NCBI RefSeq assembly: GCF_029213205.1
Contig: NZ_JARGNH010000010.1
Coordinates: forward strand, 1-64,000
DNA: 64,000 nucleotides
Reading direction: 5' to 3'
Source: Pseudooceanicola sp.
Lineage (GTDB): Bacteria > Pseudomonadota > Alphaproteobacteria > Rhodobacterales > Rhodobacteraceae
Notes under the pieces: model-generated
Seen by the model: only the letters and a program-made list of their open reading frames with translations
Told to the model about the DNA's origin: nothing
Databases searched by the model: none
Shown: positions 27,248-35,810 of the stretch, one piece after another
Layout: every line of letters starts with the position of its first letter
Numbering within the stretch: the first letter of the stretch is position 1
Program-made: the position numbers and the translations under genes

Positions 27248-28324
27248 TCAATGCGGAAAGGGCCAAAGTCTCAGTTTCTCCTTGGTCAGTCGCCAAAGCT
27301 GCGCCAGCCCGTGCGGTTCCAGGATCAGGAACGTGATGATCAGACCACCCAGGATCATGATCTCAAGATGCGCAGCCAGATCGGTCGCCCAACCCAGCCC
27401 GCCCACCAGCACGTTTTTCAAGAACACCGGCAACAGCACGATGAAGGCGGCCCCGGCAAAACTGCCAAAGATCGAGCCGAGCCCGCCGATGATCACCATG
27501 AACAGAACCAGGAATGATTTCTGGATGCCAAAGGCCTCGGTCACCTCGACGGCGCCGAGATAGACCGAAAAGAACAGCGCGCCCGACACCCCGACAAAGA
27601 ACGAGCTGACGGCAAAGGCGCTGAGCTTGGCGGCCAACGGATTCACCCCGATGATCTCGGCTGCGATGTCCATGTCGCGGATCGCCATCCATTTGCGACC
27701 AACCGAACCACGGGTCATGTTCCGTGCGATCCAGGCCATCAGAACCGCCAGGCTGAGACAGGTCAGATATTTGGCCGCTGCGCTGGCCTCGGGGCCGGTC
27801 ACCGCAATGCCAAACACCTCACGGGTCGGGGCGCTGATCTGGCCCGAAGCGGAGTAGTTGTAAAACCAACCGACCTTGTTGAAGAGCCAGACCAGAAAGA
27901 ACTGCGCCGCCAATGTCGCAACCGCCAGGTAAAACCCCTTGATACGCAGCGACGGCAGGCCGAACAGCACCCCGACAATCGCGGTGACTCCCCCGGCCAG
28001 CAGCACATGGATCAGGATATTCACGTCGGGAAAAGAGGTCATCAGCTTGTAGCAGGCATAAGCGCCAACAGCCATGAAACCGCCGGTGCCCAGCGACATC
28101 TGACCGCAATAGCCGGTGAGCACATTCAGACCCAGCGCCGCGATCGCGTAGATCAGGAACGGCAGCAACACCGCGCTGGCCCAGTAATCGTTGATCAGGA
28201 ACGGCACCACCCCAAAGGCCAGCGCCAGTACGACGTAATAACCCCAGCGATCGAAACGGATCGGAAAGGTCTGGCTGTCGGCGCTGTAGGAGGTCTTGAA
28301 ATCCCCCGCCTCACGATAAAGCAT
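27248..28324 (-). CDS. livM: Liv-type ABC importer permease (LivM-like)
   Basis: This 358-residue integral membrane protein is the second permease of the importer. It has about ten hydrophobic segments and the LivM landmark blocks GLNVLTGYCGQMSLGTGGFM (about residues 65-84), RIKGFYLAVATLAAQF and MVIIGGLGSIFGSFAGA. The N-terminal 25 residues are polar and cytoplasmic. Its start overlaps the stop of the small membrane-protein gene upstream by one base (TGATG), so translation is coupled. It would pair with the LivH-like protein to form the channel. Confidence 0.93.
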   Translation of the reverse strand: MLYREAGDFKTSYSADSQTFPIRFDRWGYYVVLALAFGVVPFLINDYWASAVLLPFLIYAIAALGLNVLTGYCGQMSLGTGGFMAVGAYACYKLMTSFPDVNILIHVLLAGGVTAIVGVLFGLPSLRIKGFYLAVATLAAQFFLVWLFNKVGWFYNYSASGQISAPTREVFGIAVTGPEASAAAKYLTCLSLAVLMAWIARNMTRGSVGRKWMAIRDMDIAAEIIGVNPLAAKLSAFAVSSFFVGVSGALFFSVYLGAVEVTEAFGIQKSFLVLFMVIIGGLGSIFGSFAGAAFIVLLPVFLKNVLVGGLGWATDLAAHLEIMILGGLIITFLILEPHGLAQLWRLTKEKLRLWPFPH

Positions 28325-28575
28325 CAGGCACTCTCCCCTTCGTCCTGTTCATATGTCGGCACGCCACGACGCGGCGCCTGTGCATAGCCACTGGTTTCGG
28401 AGATCCGAACCAGCCGGAAATAGGCCCAAAGCCCCAGACCGGCGCCCAGCGCCGCCAGAGCCGCGGCAATGACCATCTGGCGGCCATTGCTGGTATCCGC
28501 CGAGAACGCCAGATAGCCAAAGGCCCAGAACCCGGACCAGGCCACCACATTGACGATTGCGATCAGCTTTTTCAT
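28324..28575 (-). CDS. Small membrane protein within the Liv operon (83 aa)
   Basis: I do not recognise a named family. The ATG at 28575 gives 83 residues with two predicted transmembrane helices (about 5-27, IAIVNVVAWSGFWAFGYLAF, and 35-58, MVIAAALAALGAGLGLWAYF) and a short charged C-terminus. The upstream in-frame extension lies in the neighbouring small gene region and lacks a ribosome site. It sits between the two permease genes and overlaps livM by one base. Its placement and coupling suggest an accessory subunit of the transporter, but this is inference from context. Confidence 0.65.
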   Translation of the reverse strand: MKKLIAIVNVVAWSGFWAFGYLAFSADTSNGRQMVIAAALAALGAGLGLWAYFRLVRISETSGYAQAPRRGVPTYEQDEGESA

Positions 28576-28588
28576 TGTGCCCGGCTCC

Positions 28589-28846
28589 TCATTGCGATGC
28601 CCAGTGGTGGCTGCGCCTGCGGTCGCTCGATGCCGCGCTCCCGGCCAGCGCCAACAACGGAACACCGAATTTCGACCGGGTCAGCCGCAGCCCCAGGGTG
28701 CTCTGCGCCTCGTCGCCCAGATCGGTGCCACCCGGCACCGCCTGGCGGGCAGTGCCGACGCCGATCATGGTGCCAAAGACGCCGATGATCGACCGCCCCA
28801 TCACCAAGCGTATCGCGATCAGAATGGTGGTTTTCCATAGCGCCAT
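28589..28846 (-). CDS. Small hypothetical protein coupled to livH (85 aa)
   Basis: This 85-residue ORF starts at an ATG that overlaps the livH stop as ATGA, a strong sign of translational coupling. The N-terminus is MALWKTTILIAIRLVMGRSI, a hydrophobic, basic-flanked helix, then a glycine-rich segment (GVFGTMIGVGTARQ) and a polar C-terminus ending RRRSHHWASQ. I do not recognise it. It may be a second small membrane accessory of the transporter, or a decayed gene; the arginine-rich tail is less protein-like than the first half. A GTG directly before the ATG is an alternative start. Confidence 0.5.
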   Translation of the reverse strand: MALWKTTILIAIRLVMGRSIIGVFGTMIGVGTARQAVPGGTDLGDEAQSTLGLRLTRSKFGVPLLALAGSAASSDRRRSHHWASQ

Positions 28847-29832
28847 CACACCCTCTCGATGATCTTGTCGCCAAACAGGCCCTGCGGCCGGAAGACGAGA
28901 AAGAGCAGCGCCAGAACATAGGCAAACCAGTTTTCAGTGGCGCCGCCGATCATCGGGCCGATGGCGAATTCGAACAGCTTTTCACCGACCCCGATGATCA
29001 GCCCGCCAACAATCGCGCCGGGGATCGAGGTAAAGCCGCCCAGCATCAGCACCGGCAGTGCCTTGAGCGCGATCAGCGACAACGAGAACTGGACGCCGGA
29101 TTTTGACCCCCACATGATCCCCGCCACCAGTGCGACAAAGCCCGCCACCGACCAGACCATCACCCAGATGAAATTCAGCGAAATGCCCACCGACAGCGCC
29201 GCCTGGTGATCGTCGGCCACCGCGCGCATCGCCCGGCCCTGTTTGGTGTATTGCGCGAAAATCACCAACGCGATCACCAGCAGGGCCGCCACCACCGAGG
29301 CCACAATATCGAGATTGTCGATAAAGAACCCATAGCCCAGCGCATTGAAGGTGGTCTCGTCGATAAAGCTGTTCAGCCCCTGCGGCAGCCCGACATTGAG
29401 GTTCTTAATGTCCGCGCCCCACATCAGATCGCCGAAGCCTTCCATGAAATAGGCCAGCCCGATGGTCGCCATGAACAGGATGATCGGCTCCTGATTGACC
29501 AGGTGGCGCATGATGAAATGGTTCACCGCCCAGGCCAGCGCCACCATCACCACCATGGTCAGGAGAATCGCCGCGACAGCCGGAACGTGCCAGCCGAAAT
29601 GGTGGATCTCGGTGCCGAAGATCGCATTGATCATATGGCCAAAGGGCACCTGCCCTTCCATGATCCCGACCAGAGTCAACGCCGAGAACAGCGCCATCAC
29701 CCCCTGGGCATAGTTGAACACCCCCGAGGCTTTGAAGATCAGCACGAAACCAAGCGCGACAAGCGAATAGAGAACCCCGGACATCAGCCCGTTCAGGGTG
29801 ACTTCCATCGCAAAGAGTAACTGTTCAGGCAT
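28846..29832 (-). CDS. livH: Liv-type ABC importer permease (LivH-like)
   Basis: This 328-residue integral membrane protein is the first permease of the importer. About eight to nine hydrophobic segments are present, with the LivH landmarks LNGLMSGVLYSLVALGFVLI and GVFNYAQGVMAL near the N-terminus, GRAMRAVADDHQAALSVGI (the cytoplasmic ATPase-contact loop) and LPVLMLGGFTSIPGAIVGG. It follows livG by 12 bases and is coupled to the small gene downstream. An insertion of about 30 residues around FGTEIHHFGWHVPA is longer than in E. coli LivH and seems characteristic of this importer subgroup. Confidence 0.93.
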   Translation of the reverse strand: MPEQLLFAMEVTLNGLMSGVLYSLVALGFVLIFKASGVFNYAQGVMALFSALTLVGIMEGQVPFGHMINAIFGTEIHHFGWHVPAVAAILLTMVVMVALAWAVNHFIMRHLVNQEPIILFMATIGLAYFMEGFGDLMWGADIKNLNVGLPQGLNSFIDETTFNALGYGFFIDNLDIVASVVAALLVIALVIFAQYTKQGRAMRAVADDHQAALSVGISLNFIWVMVWSVAGFVALVAGIMWGSKSGVQFSLSLIALKALPVLMLGGFTSIPGAIVGGLIIGVGEKLFEFAIGPMIGGATENWFAYVLALLFLVFRPQGLFGDKIIERV

Positions 29833-29844
29833 GATGATCCCCCC

Positions 29845-30669
29845 TCAATCGTGCGCCACACCCAGGTAGGCGTCGATCACCTCCTGGTTGCTGCGGACTT
29901 CATCCGGGGTGCCATCCCCGATCTTCCTGCCGTAATCCATCACGACCACCCGGTCGGACAGGTCCATCACCACACCCATGTCATGTTCGATCAGGGCGAT
30001 GGTGGTGCCGAATTCGTCGTTCACATCGAGGATAAAGCGGCTCATGTCCTCTTTTTCCTCGACGTTCATCCCGGCCATCGGTTCGTCCAGCAACAGGATC
30101 GACGGCTCCGCCACCAGGGCCCGCGCCAGTTCGACCCGCTTTTTCAAGCCATAGGGCAGCCGTGCCACCGGGGTCTTGCGGATCGCCTGGATTTCCAGGA
30201 AATCAATAATCTTTTCCGCGACTTCGCGGTTCTCGGTCTCTTCCTTCTGGGCCTTGCCCCACCACAGCGCCTGCTGCACCATATTGGTGTGCATGTGGTT
30301 CAGCCGCCCTGTCATCACATTGTCCAGAACCGTCATCCCCTCGAACAGGGCGATGTTCTGAAAGGTTCGCGCGATGCCCTGGCGGGCCACTTCGAAGGGG
30401 CGCATCGACGGACGCTTCTGGCCCTTGTAAAAGACCTCGCCCTCTTGCGGATGATAGAAGCCCGAAATCACGTTCAACATCGACGATTTACCGGCGCCGT
30501 TGGGGCCGATGATCGCCCGGATCTCGCCCTCGCGGATGTCGAACGAAATATCCTTGATCGCCACCACACCGCCGAAGCGCAGGGTGATGTTCTTCATCTC
30601 CATCACCACCTCGCCGATGGTGCGGCCATCGGCAGAGACGGTGCTCTGGGCTGCCTGTGCGTCGGTCAT
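29845..30669 (-). CDS. livG: Liv-type ABC importer ATPase (LivG-like)
   Basis: This 274-residue ATPase is the first nucleotide-binding subunit of the importer. Walker A is GPNGAGKSS, the Q-loop region is RTFQNIALFEGMTVLDNV, the signature is a degenerate LPYGLKKRVELARAL, as normal for LivG, Walker B is ILLLDEPMAGMN, and the switch histidine is in ALIEHDMGVVMDL. The ATG at 30669 follows AAAGGAAG. It lies between the acyl-CoA ligase gene and livH. The order ligase-livG-livH-small-small-livM-binding protein-livF-ligase keeps a full transporter between two CoA-activating enzymes. Confidence 0.93.
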   Translation of the reverse strand: MTDAQAAQSTVSADGRTIGEVVMEMKNITLRFGGVVAIKDISFDIREGEIRAIIGPNGAGKSSMLNVISGFYHPQEGEVFYKGQKRPSMRPFEVARQGIARTFQNIALFEGMTVLDNVMTGRLNHMHTNMVQQALWWGKAQKEETENREVAEKIIDFLEIQAIRKTPVARLPYGLKKRVELARALVAEPSILLLDEPMAGMNVEEKEDMSRFILDVNDEFGTTIALIEHDMGVVMDLSDRVVVMDYGRKIGDGTPDEVRSNQEVIDAYLGVAHD

Positions 30670-30781
30670 CTCGTCTTCCTTTCAGGCCGATCAATTGGCC
30701 CGTCAATTCCTGGCCCCTGGGTCAGGTTCGGCGTTCTGCGGGATGGCGGGCGGGGCGTCGGCGCAGCCGCGCGGCGCAGGC

Positions 30782-32758
30782 TCATTCCGCCGCCACCGCT
30801 TTCGGCGCCGCTGTGGTGACGGTCTTCGCCGTCACAATCTTCAGCGTTGCCGAGATATAGCCCTTGCGCCCGTCCTCATAGGTGACCTCGGTGCGGGTCG
30901 AAATCTCGTCCGAACTGTCGTAGAGCGCGGCGATGATATCGGCGAATTTCTCATCCACGATCCGGCGGCGCACCTTGCCGGTGCGGGTGATCTCGCCGTC
31001 ATCGGGATCAAGCTGCTTGTGCAGCACCACAAAGCGGTGGATCTGGCAGCCCGACAGCATGTCGTCCCGGGCGACGCTTTCGTTCACCTCTTCGACATGG
31101 GCGCGGATCGACTCCAGCACCTTGGGATGCCCGGCCAGTTCCTGATACGAGGAATAGGCGATATTGTTGCGCTCGGCCCAGCTGCCGACCGCGTTGAGGT
31201 CGATATTGATGAAGGCGGTGCATTCCGAACGGCCGCTGCCGAACAGCACCGCCTCAAGGATATTGGGATAGAACTTCAGCTTGTTCTCGACATATTTCGG
31301 CGCGAACATGCGGCCATCTTCCATTTTTCCGACATCCTTGGCCCGGTCGATGATCCTGAGGTGGCCGGTGTCGGACTCGATGAAACCGGCATCGCCGGTG
31401 GCGACCCAGCCCTCGGCATCCTTGGTCGAGGCGGTGCTTTCCGGGTTCTTGTAGTAATATTCAAACACGCCGGGCGAGCGATAGAACACCTCGCCGTCCT
31501 CGGCGATCTTCAATTCGACACCGGGTGAGGCAACCCCGACCGTGTCCGAGCGCACCTGACCATCCGGCTGCTGGGTGATGAACACCGAGGCTTCGGTCTG
31601 GCCATACAATTGTTTCAGATTGATCCCGAGGGCGCGGTAGAAATCAAAGATTTCCGGCCCGATCGCCTCGCCCGCCGTATAGCCGACGCGCACCCGGCTC
31701 AGCCCCAGCGAGTTTTTCAGCGGTGCAAATACAAAGAGATTGCCCAGCGCGTATTTGAACCGGTCCCAGCCGTTGACGGTTTCGCCATCCAGGATTTTGG
31801 ACCCGACCTTGCGGGCATGGGCCATGAAGGTGTCGAACAGCCACTTCTTGATCCGGCCCGCGTCTTCCATGCGGATCATCACCTGGGTCAGCTGGCTTTC
31901 GAACACCCGAGGCGGCGCGAAATAATAGGTCGGCCCGATCTCGCGCAGATCGGTGACCATGGTTTCCGGGCTTTCCGGGCAATTGACGCAGAACCCGCTC
32001 CAGAATGCCTGGCCGATGGAAAAGATGAAATCGCCGACCCAGGCCATCGGCAGATAGGCCAGAACCTCGTCGCCCGGGCCGAGATCGTCGAATTCACTGG
32101 AATTCTTTGAGGTCTCGATGATGTTGCGGTTGGACAGCACCACGCCCTTGGGCTTGCCGGTGGTGCCCGAGGTGTAGAGCATCACACAGACGTCGTCCTG
32201 GGTCAGCTTGGCCTTGCGGGCCTTCAGCTCCGGCATCAGCTCGTCGATCGCGGCGCGGCCCATCGCCTGCACATGCGAATATTCATGCAGCTTGGCATGG
32301 TCGTATTTCCTGAGCCCGCGCGGGTCGAGATAGATCATATGTTCGAACTGGCTCAGCCGGTCCTGCACCTCGATCACCTTGTCGACCTGTTCCTGATCCT
32401 CGGCCACGACAAAGCGCGCGCCGCAATGATCCAGCACATAGGCCATCTCTTCGGCGGCGCTGTCCTGATAGATCGGCACCGGAATCGCGCCGATCATCTG
32501 CGCTGCCGGGAACACCCAATACAGATGCGGCCGATTCGACCCGATAATCGCGATGAAATCGCCCGGCGTGACGCCCAGGCTAATCAAACCCAGCGCCAGC
32601 GCTTCGATTTCTTCCTTGGTTTCGACCCAACTCCAGCTTTGCCAGATGCCGAATTCCTTTTCCCGATATGCGGATTTGGACGCGAAACGCTGGGCGTTAC
32701 GATCCAGAAGGGCCGGTATGGACGCAAAAACGCCCACGTCGTGAGACGTTGGTGCCAA
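30782..32758 (-). CDS. AMP-dependent long-chain-type acyl-CoA synthetase
   Basis: This adenylate-forming enzyme converts a carboxylic acid, ATP and CoA to an acyl-CoA. The probable start is TTG at 32758, since GGGAGGAG sits seven bases upstream and the protein then begins LAPTSHDVGVFASIPALLDR; it gives 658 residues. Core motifs are the P-loop YTSGTTGKPKG, YGQTEASVF and TGDAGF, and the hinge-like RAKDVGKMEDGRMFAPKYVE. The length and the YTSGTTGKPKGVVLSNRN context resemble long-chain FadD15-type synthetases. It is the first gene of the Liv operon, so it probably activates the transported compound. The last 50 residues are an Ala/Thr/Val-rich tail. Confidence 0.87.
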   Translation of the reverse strand: MAPTSHDVGVFASIPALLDRNAQRFASKSAYREKEFGIWQSWSWVETKEEIEALALGLISLGVTPGDFIAIIGSNRPHLYWVFPAAQMIGAIPVPIYQDSAAEEMAYVLDHCGARFVVAEDQEQVDKVIEVQDRLSQFEHMIYLDPRGLRKYDHAKLHEYSHVQAMGRAAIDELMPELKARKAKLTQDDVCVMLYTSGTTGKPKGVVLSNRNIIETSKNSSEFDDLGPGDEVLAYLPMAWVGDFIFSIGQAFWSGFCVNCPESPETMVTDLREIGPTYYFAPPRVFESQLTQVMIRMEDAGRIKKWLFDTFMAHARKVGSKILDGETVNGWDRFKYALGNLFVFAPLKNSLGLSRVRVGYTAGEAIGPEIFDFYRALGINLKQLYGQTEASVFITQQPDGQVRSDTVGVASPGVELKIAEDGEVFYRSPGVFEYYYKNPESTASTKDAEGWVATGDAGFIESDTGHLRIIDRAKDVGKMEDGRMFAPKYVENKLKFYPNILEAVLFGSGRSECTAFINIDLNAVGSWAERNNIAYSSYQELAGHPKVLESIRAHVEEVNESVARDDMLSGCQIHRFVVLHKQLDPDDGEITRTGKVRRRIVDEKFADIIAALYDSSDEISTRTEVTYEDGRKGYISATLKIVTAKTVTTAAPKAVAAE

Positions 32759-33057
32759 GTTATCTCCTCCCGTTGCCCCGTCTGCCGGAGCGCGACGCCT
32801 TTGCGGCGATTCTCTTCGCAAACCCTAACCGGGTCTGCATCCATTTGTCATTGCCAACCTTTTCCTGAAGATTGCGCAATCCTAACGAATTGTAACAGGT
32901 GGCGATGGAATACAATTTCAGGGCCAATTTAATTGCCCGATTGATCCCTCCCCCGGGCCATCTGCCAACCAGCCTGGCATTGCAAATCATGCGCGGCGCT
33001 TTTCGCCGGGTGCCGCGAATGCTAGCACGTATTGGCAACCACCGAACGGACCCGCTC
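32759..33057. other. Divergent intergenic region between acyl-CoA synthetase and sensor kinase
   Basis: This 300-base gap should hold the promoters of both the transporter operon (minus) and the kinase-regulator pair (plus). The ribosome site for the minus gene (GGGAGGAG) is at 32765-32772. An open plus-strand frame runs through from 32899, but its codons (TTA, AGG, CGA, CTA) differ from the body of the kinase gene, so I treat it as non-coding. I see no clear inverted-repeat operator. It is a natural place for the adjacent OmpR-type regulator to bind. Confidence 0.5.
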
Positions 33058-34959
33058 GTGAGCACCGACGCCAACCAGTCAATGACCCTTGCCGGGCTGA
33101 ACCTGATTCAGCAGGCCCTGTCGATCTATGACGACGATCTGCGTCTGGTGCTGTGCAACGCCAGGTTCCGTGAAATGTTCGACCTGCCGCCGCAGATCAC
33201 CACCCCTGGCGCCGGCTTTGACGCGGCAGTCCGCTGGCTGGTCGAACATGGCGAATACGGGCCGCTCGCTGACCCCGAGGCGGCCATCGCCGAACGGGTC
33301 GAACAGGCCCGCACCTTTCAGCCGCATTACATCGAGCGCCGCCGTGCAAATGGCCGGATGATCAGCGTCGAGGGCGCGCCGCTGCCAGCGGGCGGCTGGG
33401 TCACCGTCTATACCGACATCACCGAGATCAAGGCGCAGGAGGCCCTGCTGCGCGCCCGCTCAGAAGAGCTGCACGCCGAATTGCTGACCCGGGCCGAACA
33501 GCTGACCGCCGCCAACCGGCAATTGCAGGCCACCAACGCCGCCCTGGCCGAGGCCAAGCGCGAATTGACCGCGATGGAGGCGCGCACCCGGCAAACCACC
33601 GAAATGATGCCCGCCCATATCGCCCATCTGGGACCGGACCGGCGCTATACGTTCTCCAACCGGCGGCTGTCGACGATCATGCCCGGCCGCCCGTCCAATA
33701 TCGTCGGGCTGCATATTGCCGATGTGCTGGGCACCCAGGCCTATCGCGCGGTGCAGACCTATCTCGAGGGCGCGCTACAGGGTCGTGCCTCGACCTTTGA
33801 ATTCACCGATCAGGCCTCGTCACGGCGGATCCGGGTGGCGCTGAACCCGGATCACGATGCGGGCTGTTACATCCTGTCCACCGATGTCACCCATGAAACC
33901 CAGACCCGCACGGCCCTGCAACAGACCCGCCGCCGGGCGCTGGCGGCCCAGGTGACCAGCGGCATGGCGCATGATTTTTCCAACCTGTTGACCATCATCC
34001 TCGGGATGCAGGCGCGACTGGCGACAGTGGATCTGCCCGGCAATGCTGGGGATCTGGTCGCTGCCACCCTGGGCGCGGCGCGCCGCGGCGGTGACCTGTT
34101 GAACCGGATCGCCGATATGACCTCGGGCCCCGATCATCGCCCGGCGGCGACCGAGATGGCTGGGTTCCTCGACAATCTCGCCACTCTCGCAACCGCCGCC
34201 CTGCCCGAGACGATCCGCCTTGAGATACGCGACGACACCGACGACGCGCGGCTGATGCTGGATCGCGGGATGTTGCAGGATTCACTGCTGAACCTGGTTC
34301 TGAACGCCCGCGATTCCTGTGCCGGGTCCGGCGTCATCAGCATTCGCGCGGCGCCGGTCAAGGACACCTGGCTGGAGATCACCGTCACCGACACCGGGTC
34401 GGGATTTTCCGAAACCGCGCTGAACAAGGCGCTGGATCCGTTCTTTTCCACCAAGGGCGGCGAAGGCTCAGGGCTGGGGCTGGCAATGGTCTATAATGCC
34501 ACCAAACTCGCTGGCGGCCGGGTGCGGCTGGCCAATCTGCCGGACGGCGGCGCCCGGGTGACGCTGCGCCTGCCCTGGCGCACCGCCCCCTGCCCGCTCG
34601 ACCCCGGGCTGGTGCTGCTGGTCGAGGACAGTGCCGATCTGCGCCGCTCGATCCGCGACATGCTGCGCGACGCCGGTCATGCGGTGATCGAGGCGACCAG
34701 TGTCGACGAGGCAACAAGCCTCGCCGCCGAAGTGCCGGGCATCACCCTGATCCTGTCCGACATCAGCCTTGAGGGCGCCGACACCGGTATCGACCTGCTG
34801 AACCGGCTGCCCAGCTCGGCCCCGCCCTGCTATCTGATGACCTCGCTGCGCAGCGATCATCCGCTGTTCATCGCCGCCACCGCCCGCACCCCGGTGCTGC
34901 GTAAACCCTTTGGCGCGGCGCAGCTGGCCGGATTTCTGCGCGGCGAGGCGGCGCCATGA
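33058..34959 (+). CDS. Hybrid sensor histidine kinase with two PAS domains and a receiver
   Basis: The protein has no clear membrane segment and is probably a cytoplasmic sensor. In order it has a PAS domain (LIQQALSIYDDDLRLVLCNA, about residues 15-125), a coiled coil (about 130-180), a second PAS-like domain (about 185-285), the dimerisation/phosphoacceptor region with GMAHDFSNLL (His about 304), an ATPase domain (N box LLNLVLNARDSC, G boxes DTGSGFS and GEGSGLGLAMVY) and a C-terminal receiver with phospho-Asp in ILSDISLEG. The GTG at 33058 is my choice of start; an ATG at 33082 or codons upstream to 32905 are alternatives. It overlaps the regulator gene by ATGA and is divergent from the transporter operon, so it may control it. 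Confidence 0.82.
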   Translation: MSTDANQSMTLAGLNLIQQALSIYDDDLRLVLCNARFREMFDLPPQITTPGAGFDAAVRWLVEHGEYGPLADPEAAIAERVEQARTFQPHYIERRRANGRMISVEGAPLPAGGWVTVYTDITEIKAQEALLRARSEELHAELLTRAEQLTAANRQLQATNAALAEAKRELTAMEARTRQTTEMMPAHIAHLGPDRRYTFSNRRLSTIMPGRPSNIVGLHIADVLGTQAYRAVQTYLEGALQGRASTFEFTDQASSRRIRVALNPDHDAGCYILSTDVTHETQTRTALQQTRRRALAAQVTSGMAHDFSNLLTIILGMQARLATVDLPGNAGDLVAATLGAARRGGDLLNRIADMTSGPDHRPAATEMAGFLDNLATLATAALPETIRLEIRDDTDDARLMLDRGMLQDSLLNLVLNARDSCAGSGVISIRAAPVKDTWLEITVTDTGSGFSETALNKALDPFFSTKGGEGSGLGLAMVYNATKLAGGRVRLANLPDGGARVTLRLPWRTAPCPLDPGLVLLVEDSADLRRSIRDMLRDAGHAVIEATSVDEATSLAAEVPGITLILSDISLEGADTGIDLLNRLPSSAPPCYLMTSLRSDHPLFIAATARTPVLRKPFGAAQLAGFLRGEAAP

Positions 34960-35657
34960 CCGCGCCGCTGGTCACCATCCTCGACGACGAGGCCGAGATT
35001 CGGGCGATGCTGGCCAGCGCTCTGGAAGAGGCCGGGTTCCGCACCATGAGCTTTTCCCGCGCCAGCGAATTCGAAACGGCGCTGAAAAGCTTTTCCCCAG
35101 ACCTTTGCCTGGTCGATCTGTCACTGCCGGATCGCGACGGGCTGACCCTGGTGCACCGGCTGGCGCTGGAACAGGGGGCGACGGTGATCATCATCTCGGG
35201 ACGCGCCCAGGTGCAGGATCGGGTCACCGGGCTGGAGCTGGGGGCCGATGATTACATCATCAAACCCTTTGATCCGGCCGAGGTGGTGGCCCGGGTTCGC
35301 GCCCGGCTGCGCCGCGACCGCCCCGCCGCGACCGGCGGCGAAGTCGCAAGGTTCAACGGCTGGACCGCGCATTTCGACCGCTTCGCGCTGGTGGATACCG
35401 AGGGTCAGGAAACCCCGTTTTCCCATGCCGAGGGCGAGGTGCTGCGGCTGTTCCTCGAACGCCCGAAGCGGCTGATCTCACGCGCCGCGATGCAGGAATC
35501 CCTAGGCGGCGCGGCGGGCGAAAGCTTTGATCGGGCGATGGATGTGCGGATCTCGCGGCTGCGCCAAAAACTGCACGAGGACCCCAGGAACCCGCGGCTG
35601 ATCAAGACGATCTATGGCGCGGGCTATATCTTCCTCGGGGATGTGAGTTGGGAGTGA
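34956..35657 (+). CDS. OmpR-family response regulator
   Basis: This 233-residue DNA-binding regulator has an N-terminal receiver domain with acidic pocket LDDEAE, phospho-Asp in LCLVDLSLPDRDG (about residue 52) and conserved Lys in YIIKPFDP, then a winged-helix OmpR/PhoB domain (about 130-230) ending RISRLRQKLHEDPRNPRLIK...GAGYIF. It overlaps the hybrid kinase by four bases, so the two form a phosphorelay; since the kinase also has its own receiver, either receiver may accept the phosphate. The likely target is the divergent acyl-CoA synthetase/Liv operon, inferred from gene arrangement only. Confidence 0.9.
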   Translation: MTAPLVTILDDEAEIRAMLASALEEAGFRTMSFSRASEFETALKSFSPDLCLVDLSLPDRDGLTLVHRLALEQGATVIIISGRAQVQDRVTGLELGADDYIIKPFDPAEVVARVRARLRRDRPAATGGEVARFNGWTAHFDRFALVDTEGQETPFSHAEGEVLRLFLERPKRLISRAAMQESLGGAAGESFDRAMDVRISRLRQKLHEDPRNPRLIKTIYGAGYIFLGDVSWE

Positions 35658-35659
35658 GG

Positions 35660-35733
35660 GGCTGGCCAGGCACTCAGCCCTGGCGCCCGGCCCTTCGGTT
35701 GGAAAGTGAGTATTTTTTGGAAAGATGAAGCGG
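35660..35733 (+). repeat. GC-rich stem-loop intergenic repeat, copy 2
   Basis: A hairpin GCCAGG / CCTGGC with an 8-base loop is followed by CGCCCGGCCC and the tail GAGTATTTTTTGGAAAGATG, the same layout as at 8632-8697. It directly follows the response-regulator gene and could terminate that transcript. Confidence 0.55.
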
Positions 35734-35810
35734 GGAGTGGCGGCACGCTCCAATGGGATCGCGGTCCCGTACCCGGTTCATCCTTTGAGGATCGGCGGCG
35801 GCGATGCCGA

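Noticed and set aside
32899-33057. Upstream extension of the hybrid kinase reading frame
   Set aside because: Codon usage (TTA, AGG, CGA, CTA) is unlike the gene body, and the PAS domain begins just after 33058, so this part is treated as intergenic.
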